From contig JAUWVD010000076.1 in the NCBI GenBank assembly GCA_030617585.1, positions 1-6,362 on the forward strand: a stretch of DNA of 6,362 bases, read 5' to 3'. Each line of letters begins with the position of its first letter. The stretch's first letter is position 1. Below, one piece after another: positions 1 to 5,242 of the stretch. The notes beneath the pieces are model-generated. The model saw only the letters and a program-made list of their open reading frames with translations. It made no database searches and was not told where the DNA came from. Position numbers and translations under genes: made by a program. The stretch is from Candidatus Methanophagales archaeon. GTDB taxonomy: Archaea; Halobacteriota; Syntropharchaeia; Alkanophagales; Methanospirareceae.

Positions 1-142
1 GATAGCGAAAGATGAGCGAGTTGTTTGTATTACCACCGGTCATCTATTGAAGGACCCGGAACGTGTGATAAGTATATGTGAAGCACCGATAGAGGTGGAT
101 GCGGATGTAAATGTGCTGCGTAAGATGTTGAGAGCGGTATAA
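1..142 (+). CDS. thrC: Threonine synthase, C-terminal fragment (5' end outside window)
   Basis: Reading from base 2, 46 codons end at TAA 140-142. The peptide contains VVCITTGHLLKDPE, which resembles the conserved C-terminal glycine/lysine segment of PLP-dependent threonine synthase (GxxLKDP), followed by a short helix that ends the protein. Threonine synthase converts O-phospho-L-homoserine to L-threonine in the cytoplasm, the last step of threonine synthesis. The catalytic PLP lysine lies upstream of the window, so the call rests on this tail alone. The gene runs in the same direction as mptG, with 44 bases from its stop to the mptG start, and is probably co-transcribed with it. Other fold-type II PLP enzymes are possible but have less similar tails. 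Confidence 0.75.
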   Translation, partial: IAKDERVVCITTGHLLKDPERVISICEAPIEVDADVNVLRKMLRAV

Positions 143-190
143 ATGAAGATATACGTCAGCGGTCGGTTAAAGAATGAAAACGGAAAATGA
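143..190 (+). CDS. Possible 15-codon micro-ORF linking thrC and mptG
   Basis: An ATG follows the thrC stop directly (TAAATG, 140-145). The frame runs 15 codons, MKIYVSGRLKNENGK, to a TGA at 188-190 that overlaps the mptG start codon (ATGA, 187-190). The peptide is basic and matches nothing I recognise. There is no strong Shine-Dalgarno in front; a weak GAGAG lies at 130-134. What is seen is the exact abutment at both ends. The inference is that ribosomes finishing thrC could restart here and be handed to mptG, so the peptide itself may not matter. Chance is a realistic alternative, because short ORFs are common in AT-rich spacers. Confidence 0.2.
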   Translation: MKIYVSGRLKNENGK

Positions 191-1176
191 GCGTCATTAT
201 AACTTCACCAAGCAGACTCCATTTCGCACTTATAGATCTGAACGGTGAGCTTGGACGAGTAGATGGTGGAGTAGGGGTAGCATTGAATGACCCCTCTTTG
301 GAAGTAGCCGTATCTGCAGTAGATAACGATCAGGTGGAAGCGGAAGAAGTTGTTCCTATATTAGAACAGCTAAGAAGTAAAATAGAGTTGAGAGCGAATT
401 ACCACGTAACGATATTGAAGAAGTTACCATCACATGTGGGCTTGGGCTCCAGGACACAATTATCACTAAGCGTGGCAAAAGCGATAAGCGTGCTGGAAGG
501 CCGAAGCGAGAACGCGGTAGAATTAGCAAAACTGGTGGGTAGGGGTGGCACTTCCGGGATAGGCGTGGCGGCATTCGATAAAGGCGGGTTCATCTTAGAT
601 GGCGGTCATGTGTTTCGGAATGATAAGAGCCTGAAGAACGTGAAGGGCCTAAAAACGGGCTTCCTACCTTCTTCGGCATCTGACGTGCCGCCACCACCTG
701 TCCTCTTTCAGCATCCGCTACCCGAAGACTGGTTCTTTGTCATTGCGATACCACAAGTGAAAAGGGGCGCACATGGACCTGAAGAGATAGATATTTTCAA
801 GCGGTGCTGCCCCATAGAGCGCGAAGAGGTGGAAAAAGTATGCTGGATTCTGCTTATGCAGACGCTACCATCTGTGCTTGAGAAGGATATAGCAACATTT
901 GCTGAGAGTCTAACCATGTTACAGCAGGTAGGGTTCAAGAGAATAGAGCTAAAGCTACAGCATGAAATAATAAATGAGCTTTTTCACTTCTTCGATGCCC
1001 ATGCCCTGGGGTATGGTATGTCCTCTTTTGGCCCTGTAACGTATGCAATAGTGAAAAGCGAGAAGAGAGCAAAAGAGCTCGCAGCGGCGACAAAAGCATT
1101 CCTGGATCAAAAGGCGATGCCCGCTTTAGTGTCTTATTCAAATACAAATAATACTGGCTGTGAAGTAGGATATTGA
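187..1176 (+). CDS. mptG: Beta-ribofuranosylaminobenzene 5'-phosphate (beta-RFAP) synthase
   Basis: This 329-residue protein has the normal family length. It condenses PRPP with a para-substituted benzoate (4-hydroxybenzoate in later work, p-aminobenzoate in early assays), releasing CO2 and pyrophosphate. That is the first committed step of the arylamine branch of methanopterin synthesis. It belongs to the GHMP-kinase superfamily but is a phosphoribosyltransferase, not a kinase. Visible motifs are SPSRLHFALIDLNG (residues 7-20), the glycine-rich loop PSHVGLGSRTQ (81-91), the Gly-rich stretch from GRGGTSGIG to GGFILDGGH (118-141) and the C-terminal GMSSFGPVTYAI (277-288). An in-frame TGA at 175-177 precedes ATG 187, and no other start lies between them. 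No good Shine-Dalgarno is visible, so translation may depend on coupling to the upstream reading frames. The stop lies 4 bases from the convergent argB stop. Confidence 0.93.
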   Translation: MSVIITSPSRLHFALIDLNGELGRVDGGVGVALNDPSLEVAVSAVDNDQVEAEEVVPILEQLRSKIELRANYHVTILKKLPSHVGLGSRTQLSLSVAKAISVLEGRSENAVELAKLVGRGGTSGIGVAAFDKGGFILDGGHVFRNDKSLKNVKGLKTGFLPSSASDVPPPPVLFQHPLPEDWFFVIAIPQVKRGAHGPEEIDIFKRCCPIEREEVEKVCWILLMQTLPSVLEKDIATFAESLTMLQQVGFKRIELKLQHEIINELFHFFDAHALGYGMSSFGPVTYAIVKSEKRAKELAAATKAFLDQKAMPALVSYSNTNNTGCEVGY

Positions 1177-1180
1177 GTAA

Positions 1181-2053
1181 TTACGTTATCCCTTCGATCA
1201 TCGTCCCGATACCACTATCAGTGAATAATTCGAGCAAGATGGAATGTGGTTCCCGACCATTAATAATATGCGTAGTAACGCCGCCGGAAGCCGCTCTCAA
1301 ACCCGCTTCTACTTTTGGTATCATCCCCTCACCGATAATTTTAGTTGCTATAAGCGCTTCTATTTCCGAGGCCGTCACTTGCGAGATCAAAGTAGAAACG
1401 TCAGTGGGATCACGCATCAAGCCAGGAACATCAGTGAGTAATACCAGCTTCTTTGCCGTTATTGCACATGCTATCTCGCCGGCTACCAAATCAGCATTTA
1501 CGTTAAGGCTGTTTCCCGCATCATCCACCGCTATTGGCGATATAACGGGAATATAATCTTCAGCAGCGGTTATATTTAGTATTTCCGCGTTTATAGACTC
1601 TATCTCACCCACCCAGCCGAGGTCAACTTCTAGTTCCACGCCTTCGACCTTATGCTTCTTCTTCTTCTTCGCTACGATCAACTTGCCATCGTTACCTGAT
1701 AAACCAATACCCTTACCACCATGTTTCCCGATAAGAGATACTATACGCTCATTAATGCTACCTACAAGCACCATACTAGCTATTTCCATTGTTTCGTCAT
1801 CGGTAATGCGAAGCCCCCCGATAAATTTGGGCTTCTTGCCTAATCGCTCCATTATCCGCGTTATTTCCGGACCACCGCCATGCACCACGATGGGCGATAT
1901 TCCAACGAATCTAAGCAGCACCAGGTCTTGTGTGATACTGTCCATAATGCTTTCGTTTACTAATGCATGCCCGCCTATCTTTATCACTACTTTCGAACCG
2001 TAGAACTCACGGATATACGGTAGCGCCTCTATCAGGATTTCCTCTTTCTTCAT
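1181..2053 (-). CDS. argB: Acetylglutamate kinase (NAG kinase)
   Basis: A 290-residue cytoplasmic amino-acid kinase family enzyme that phosphorylates N-acetyl-L-glutamate, the second step of ornithine/arginine synthesis. Motifs in order: VVIKIGGHAL (residues 22-31, phosphate-binding Lys25), VVHGGGPEI (56-64), the substrate-binding Arg82 in FIGGLRITDDE, the NVNADLVAGEIA segment (184-195), LLTDVPGLMRD (205-215), GMIPKVEAGLRAA (243-255) and the tail HSILLELFTDSGIGTMI. The residues before the first strand (EALPYIREFYG) match the N-terminal helix found in arginine-sensitive NAGKs, and the HSILLELFTDSGIGT tail is the region that binds arginine in those enzymes. Feedback inhibition by arginine is therefore plausible, but inferred. 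Residues 129-135 are KKKKKHK, unusually lysine-rich. The ATG overlaps the hemB stop (ATGA), and an AAGGT sits 9 bases upstream. It is the second gene of a hemB-argB unit. Confidence 0.97.
   Translation of the reverse strand: MKKEEILIEALPYIREFYGSKVVIKIGGHALVNESIMDSITQDLVLLRFVGISPIVVHGGGPEITRIMERLGKKPKFIGGLRITDDETMEIASMVLVGSINERIVSLIGKHGGKGIGLSGNDGKLIVAKKKKKHKVEGVELEVDLGWVGEIESINAEILNITAAEDYIPVISPIAVDDAGNSLNVNADLVAGEIACAITAKKLVLLTDVPGLMRDPTDVSTLISQVTASEIEALIATKIIGEGMIPKVEAGLRAASGGVTTHIINGREPHSILLELFTDSGIGTMIEGIT
1655..1670. repeat. (CTT)5 trinucleotide run inside argB
   Basis: Five CTT units plus a C on the plus strand read as consecutive AAG lysine codons in argB and give the KKKKK at residues 129-133. 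The tract lies between the strand ending LIVA and the segment leading to DLGWVGEI, a part of the N-domain that varies between NAGKs. A slippage-prone repeat here could change length without shifting the frame. Confidence 0.6.
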
Positions 2054-3009
2054 GTCTTTAATACCTTTGCAGCTTCTTTCGCGAAATAAGTGATAATCAA
2101 ATCAGCACCTGCTCTCTTTATCGCTGTTAAACCTTCCATCATTACGTCATTGTGCTTCAAATATCCCTTCTCGGATGCAGCTTTTAGCATTGCATACTCG
2201 CCACTGACGCTATAAGCCGCCAGCGGAACATCAAACCTTGCACGAACCTTAGAGATAATGTCGAGATATAAAAGAGCGGGTTTCACCATTACGATGTCCG
2301 CACCCTCTTGTATGTCCAGTTCCACTTCCCTGAGCGCTTCCCGTGCATTAGCAAACGCCATCTGGTAACTGCTCCGGTCACCGAATTGGAAGCCCGAATC
2401 GGCCGCCTCGCGGAAAGGGCCGTATAAAGCTGAATTGTATTTCGCGGCATATGACATGATAGCAGTATCTGAGAAGCCCTCGTCGTCTAGTTTCGCTCTT
2501 ATCGCCTTTACCATACCGTCCATCATGCCAGAAGGGGCGACAATATCCGCACCCGATTGCGCTTGACTTACCGCTATCTTGCCCAGCACTTCCAGTGTTG
2601 GATCATTGAGCACTTGCCCATCCTCTATAAGCCCGCAATGCCCATGTGTTGTGTACTCACAAAGACATAGATCGGTAATAATAACAATGTCATCAATATC
2701 CTGCTTTATCCGTCTAACAGCGCGTTGTACCACACCTTCGTTATTGAATGCTTCAGTTCCTGTTTCATCCTTACTCGCGGGTATTCCAAACAGCAGCACC
2801 GATTTTATACCCAGCGAACGTGCTTCTGAGACTTCCTTTACTACTCCTTCTATAGGATGTCTATACTGACCGGGCATGGACTCAATCGGTTTTTTGGCTG
2901 CTATTGTCTCGTCAATGAACAACGGGAGAATCAGGTCGTCTACGGAAACCCTGCTTTCTGTTAATAGCTTCAAACCTCTCAAACGCCTCATCCTAACTTT
3001 TGGGTACAT
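2050..3009 (-). CDS. hemB: Delta-aminolevulinic acid dehydratase (porphobilinogen synthase)
   Basis: A 319-residue protein, near the usual length, that joins two 5-aminolevulinate molecules into porphobilinogen, the monopyrrole for siroheme, corrinoids, F430 and heme. Seen in the sequence: RMRRLR near the N-terminus, VDDLILPLFIDE (23-34), the zinc-type cysteine cluster DLCLCEYTTHGHCG (Cys115, Cys117, Cys125), IVAPSGMMDGMV (156-167), the Schiff-base region SYAAKYNSALYGPFR with Lys190, and IVMVKPALLYLDI with the catalytic Lys243. The three cysteines mark the zinc-dependent class rather than the magnesium-only class with Asp/Ala substitutions. The codon before ATG 3009 is an in-frame TAG, so the start cannot be further upstream. 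The predicted transcript is nearly leaderless (TATA at 3036-3043). The gene is first in a unit with argB and divergent from the COG3199 gene. Confidence 0.97.
   Translation of the reverse strand: MYPKVRMRRLRGLKLLTESRVSVDDLILPLFIDETIAAKKPIESMPGQYRHPIEGVVKEVSEARSLGIKSVLLFGIPASKDETGTEAFNNEGVVQRAVRRIKQDIDDIVIITDLCLCEYTTHGHCGLIEDGQVLNDPTLEVLGKIAVSQAQSGADIVAPSGMMDGMVKAIRAKLDDEGFSDTAIMSYAAKYNSALYGPFREAADSGFQFGDRSSYQMAFANAREALREVELDIQEGADIVMVKPALLYLDIISKVRARFDVPLAAYSVSGEYAMLKAASEKGYLKHNDVMMEGLTAIKRAGADLIITYFAKEAAKVLKT
2063..2067 (-). promoter_or_regulatory. Ribosome binding site of argB inside hemB
   Basis: Read on the minus strand, AAGGT ends 9 bases before the argB ATG and is complementary to the archaeal 16S rRNA tail. 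It lies in the last codons of hemB. With the ATGA overlap it supports ATG 2053 as the start and fits reinitiation coupled to hemB termination. Confidence 0.5.
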
Positions 3010-3019
3010 CTATTTATCC

Positions 3020-3029
3020 AGGAGCTCCT
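3020..3029. repeat. Perfect 10-bp palindrome AGGAGCTCCT upstream of hemB
   Basis: AGGAGCTCCT equals its own reverse complement. It lies between the hemB TATA box (3036-3043) and the expected transcription start near 3013, where a bound protein would block initiation. It contains GGAG, but the distance to the hemB ATG is 15 bases, too long for a normal ribosome binding site, and it would lie outside a leaderless mRNA. An operator role is inferred. Confidence 0.35.
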
Positions 3030-3035
3030 AATAAA

Positions 3036-3043
3036 GTATAAAG
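3036..3043 (-). promoter_or_regulatory. TATA box for hemB-argB
   Basis: On the minus strand the sequence is CTTTATAC within an AT-rich stretch, centred about 30 bases before the hemB ATG. The usual archaeal spacing of 25-27 bases puts the start site near 3013, giving a leader of about 4 bases, effectively leaderless. This agrees with the absence of a correctly spaced Shine-Dalgarno. Confidence 0.5.
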
Positions 3044-3082
3044 AAAGTATGACTAAAAAAAGCTTCCTTTTTATTTGAAGAG

Positions 3083-3090
3083 TTATATAA
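3083..3090 (+). promoter_or_regulatory. TATA box for the COG3199 gene
   Basis: TTATATAA is a near-ideal archaeal TATA element, preceded by the purine-rich GAAGAG as a possible BRE. The expected start is near 3112, leaving about a dozen untranslated bases before ATG 3124, with no Shine-Dalgarno among them. Confidence 0.6.
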
Positions 3091-3097
3091 TTGATTT

Positions 3098-3111
3098 AAA
3101 AGTAAACTTTT
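3098..3111. repeat. Inverted repeat between TATA box and start of the COG3199 gene
   Basis: AAAAGT and ACTTTT form perfect 6-bp arms around an AA spacer. The element lies between the TATA box and the predicted start site, a common operator position in archaea. It may also be chance in AT-rich DNA. Confidence 0.3.
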
Positions 3112-3123
3112 GAGCATAGATAA

Positions 3124-4218
3124 ATGAAAATAGGTTTCCTCATCAACCCGATAGCGGGAATGGGCGGGTCTGTAGGACTAAAGGGGACGGACGGACTGGT
3201 AGAGGAAGCACTGATTAGAGGTGCTAAACCGATAGCATTAGAACGAGCGAAGAAATGTATGGATTCGCTAAATACAGACCATTTTATTCTCACTTGCTCG
3301 GGCGAGATGGGCGAAGATACGGTAATAAAACAGAGCTATGAAGTGGTATACTCGTTCGATGGAGCGAGCACGAGAGAAGATACAAAGAACGCATGTAAGC
3401 TATTTTTGGATAACGGGGTAGAGCTACTGCTGTTCTGTGGTGGTGACGGAACGGCAAGGAATGTGTACAGCGTAATCGGAAAAGAGATCCCGATATTAGG
3501 TATCCCTGCGGGTGTGAAGATGCATTCTGCGGTATTTGCGATAACGCCAAAGAGTGCCGCGAAATTAGTCGAGCATTTTGCGAATGCCCAATCAGAATTG
3601 CGGGATGCCGAGGTAATGGATACAGATGAAGACGCATACAGGCGAAACGAGCTGCGGATGAAGGTATTTGGGTATGCACGCACGCCTTACGAGCCGGTTC
3701 TGGTACAGCAGGGTAAAAGCTTGTTCCAGAGTGTGAGTGAAGAGCGAGCGAAGGAGGAGATTGCAAGCTTCGCATCTGAGTTCATGATTCACGATGAGCT
3801 TTACATCTTAGGTGCTGGGACGACAATCCATAAAATCGCGGAGTTGTTTGGCTTGGGCGAGGAGAAGACGTTACTTGGTGTGGACGCAGTGAAAGAAGGA
3901 GAATTAGTCGGGAAAGATATGAACGAGCGTGACTTGATGCGGTTATTGGAGCATGAGAAGAAAGCGAAGATAATGGTTAGTCCTATTGGCGCGCAGGGAT
4001 TTGTATTTGGACGTGGTAGTCAACAGATAAGTGCAAAAGTAATAGAAAAGGTCGGTGTGGCGAATGTGATTGTGCTTGCAACACCGCACAAACTGAGTGA
4101 AACGCCGGTTCTTATGGTTGATACGGGCAGTGAGGAGCTGGACGAAAAGTTGAGTGGGCATATGAGTGTTGTTTGTGGCTATCGAATGGCGCAGAGGAAA
4201 GAAGTGAGAAAGGGGTGA
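3124..4218 (+). CDS. ATP-NAD/AcoX kinase family protein (COG3199)
   Basis: A 364-residue protein of the archaeal/bacterial COG3199 group, distant relatives of NAD kinase and diacylglycerol kinase. It starts with a nucleotide-binding-like strand and loop, MKIGFLINPIAGMGGSVGLK, followed by GTDG (21-24). The hallmark GGDGT is at 106-110, then LGIPAGVKMHSAVFA (125-139), which is diagnostic for COG3199 and replaces the GxN segment of classical NAD kinases. GAGTT is at 230-234, and the C-terminal block VSPIGAQGFVFGRGSQQIS is at 285-303. The family is predicted to phosphorylate a nucleotide-like substrate using ATP or polyphosphate; NAD as the true substrate is not shown by the sequence. An in-frame TAA directly before ATG 3124 fixes the start. 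It is the only gene of its promoter unless the downstream gene is read through. Confidence 0.88.
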   Translation: MKIGFLINPIAGMGGSVGLKGTDGLVEEALIRGAKPIALERAKKCMDSLNTDHFILTCSGEMGEDTVIKQSYEVVYSFDGASTREDTKNACKLFLDNGVELLLFCGGDGTARNVYSVIGKEIPILGIPAGVKMHSAVFAITPKSAAKLVEHFANAQSELRDAEVMDTDEDAYRRNELRMKVFGYARTPYEPVLVQQGKSLFQSVSEERAKEEIASFASEFMIHDELYILGAGTTIHKIAELFGLGEEKTLLGVDAVKEGELVGKDMNERDLMRLLEHEKKAKIMVSPIGAQGFVFGRGSQQISAKVIEKVGVANVIVLATPHKLSETPVLMVDTGSEELDEKLSGHMSVVCGYRMAQRKEVRKG

Positions 4219-4272
4219 CGGGCAGAAGTGATTTCTATTCGCAAGATAGCTAATCGTAAAAACGACGAGATT

Positions 4273-4289
4273 CCACAAGAATCTTGTGG
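4273..4289. repeat. Perfect 8-bp inverted repeat upstream of the 4344 gene
   Basis: CCACAAGA and TCTTGTGG flank a single central A, so as DNA it is a 17-base dyad. As RNA it would form a short hairpin. No T-run follows, so it is a poor terminator for the COG3199 gene. It lies 24 bases before the TATA box of the next gene, a position suited to a regulator, possibly the winged-helix protein encoded there. That last link is inference. Confidence 0.5.
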
Positions 4290-4312
4290 TTTGCTAAACA
4301 TCCATGAAAAAT

Positions 4313-4320
4313 CTTTAAAT
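4313..4320 (+). promoter_or_regulatory. TATA box for the 4344 gene (leaderless)
   Basis: CTTTAAAT preceded by the A-rich GAAAAAT (possible BRE). The box centre to ATG 4344 is about 27 bases, so transcription should begin at or within two bases of the start codon. Confidence 0.55.
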
Positions 4321-4343
4321 GCAATTGCCGGAAACAGTGACTT

Positions 4344-5141
4344 ATGCCCTACGAGAAATTCAGAAAAGAGGTAGAGAGGATACTGGAAGAGAAAGCGGAA
4401 CCTGTCACATGGAACGAGATAAAAGAGAGTTCAACAACACTAAAACAGAAAGCGCCGTATCATGTGTATGTGCAGAAGCTACAAGGTGACATCGGGCTGG
4501 TGCGATTCAAACGTGGCCAGAGAACAGCTTGGGCATTACGGAAATGGTTTGAGGCGGGTAAGTTCCGAGAGCTCTTACCCAAGAAGGTTCGGCTTACTAT
4601 TCTCTATTCCAAAAAGGAGCATGCAATTGCAGCAAATGAATACTGGGAACTGAAGCGGATATATCCATTGAAAAACTGGCTGAACCGATGGGATGTGATA
4701 GAAGCGGACGTGGATGACTTCTTCCCCGAAGAGGACAAAAGACCAGAGAGCATAAGGCTAAAAATAGATGGGATGGAGTATTTACGAAAGATAGAGGATG
4801 TCGAAGATCGGGTAAGAATCGCGGAAAAGATAGCAGAGAGTGGTGAATTCATGCATACCGATGCCTGGAAAGGGAAGACGCTGGGAATGACAAAGCCGAG
4901 ATTCCGATGCTTTTACTTCTACGACAGTAAATGCCAGTTCTTTTGTGATCAGAGCGTTTGCGTGGGTCATGATATGGACGTGGAAGATGGCGGTCTAGAA
5001 GTAGAGGGCGATAAGACGTATTTCATCTTGGAAGCGGTAGAACGAGAAGGGGGCGAGTATATATGGAAGAAGAGGTATGTGGATTGGTGCATGAAGTCGG
5101 TGATTTCGATCACTGACCCGAGACAGCGGAGGTTGTTTTAG
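4344..5141 (+). CDS. Unknown protein with probable winged-helix N-terminus and Cys/His cluster
   Basis: I do not recognise this 265-residue protein as a named family. Residues 1-66 look like a winged helix: a charged first helix (KFRKEVERILEE), VTWNEIKE as a helix-turn entry, then YVQKLQGDIGLVRFKRG ending in a hairpin-like wing and TAWAL. The middle (82-170) is charged, with LTILYSKKEHAIAANEYW and an acidic stretch around ADVDDFFPEEDK. Residues 189-209 hold Cys189, Cys197, Cys201, Cys206 and His209 (C-x7-C-x3-C-x4-C-x2-H), enough for a zinc or Fe-S site, with another Cys at 249. The C-terminus ends QRRLF. There is no signal peptide or membrane segment, so it is cytoplasmic. The coding quality is good across the whole length, and the TATA box fits a leaderless start at 4344. 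A nucleic-acid-binding or regulatory role is inference; the catalytic function, if any, is unknown. Confidence 0.8.
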   Translation: MPYEKFRKEVERILEEKAEPVTWNEIKESSTTLKQKAPYHVYVQKLQGDIGLVRFKRGQRTAWALRKWFEAGKFRELLPKKVRLTILYSKKEHAIAANEYWELKRIYPLKNWLNRWDVIEADVDDFFPEEDKRPESIRLKIDGMEYLRKIEDVEDRVRIAEKIAESGEFMHTDAWKGKTLGMTKPRFRCFYFYDSKCQFFCDQSVCVGHDMDVEDGGLEVEGDKTYFILEAVEREGGEYIWKKRYVDWCMKSVISITDPRQRRLF

Positions 5142-5154
5142 GGCGAGTAGCGTG

Positions 5155-5171
5155 ATATTATTTTATAATAT
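5155..5171 (+). terminator. AT-only perfect hairpin after the 4344 gene
   Basis: ATATTAT and ATAATAT pair as a 7-bp stem around TTT, 14 bases after the stop codon. Archaeal termination mainly uses T-rich tracts, and the TTATTTTATAAT here partly fits. The same stretch contains TTTTATAAT, which could act as a TATA box for the next gene, so terminator and promoter roles cannot be separated by reading. Confidence 0.35.
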
Positions 5172-5232
5172 TAATGATAACTTTCTCATATACACAAAAA
5201 AAAGAGATGGAACTATGATAAATTCTTTAAAT
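5161..5232 (+). promoter_or_regulatory. Promoter region of the beta-helix gene (element uncertain)
   Basis: Three AT-rich candidates exist. TTTTATAAT (5161-5169) would start RNA near 5192; the weaker CATATAC (5187-5193) would start it near 5215. CTTTAAAT (5225-5232) is identical to the box before the 4344 gene, but lies only about 14 bases before the ATG and so cannot direct a transcript that includes it. AGGT at 5236-5239 is a weak, closely spaced ribosome binding site, favouring one of the two upstream boxes and a real leader. Confidence 0.3.
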
Positions 5233-5242
5233 ATTAGGTAAT

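Noticed and set aside
1173..1556. 127-codon plus-strand frame over the 3' part of argB
   Set aside because: It lies entirely opposite the conserved argB motifs and has no family features.
3057..3072. AAAAAG-CTTC-CTTTTT potential hairpin in the hemB upstream region
   Set aside because: It is made of A and T runs, lies upstream of both genes, and is likely by chance in such DNA.
3290..3792. Open frames on the minus strand of the COG3199 gene, up to 161 codons
   Set aside because: They are shadows of a strongly supported gene; the translations are rich in Ser, Arg, His and Pro without recognisable motifs.
5207..5241. Two tiny ORFs (ATG at 5207 and at 5215) just before the beta-helix gene, the second ending one base before its ATG
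   Set aside because: They are 3 and 8 codons in AT-rich DNA with no ribosome site; chance is the simplest explanation.
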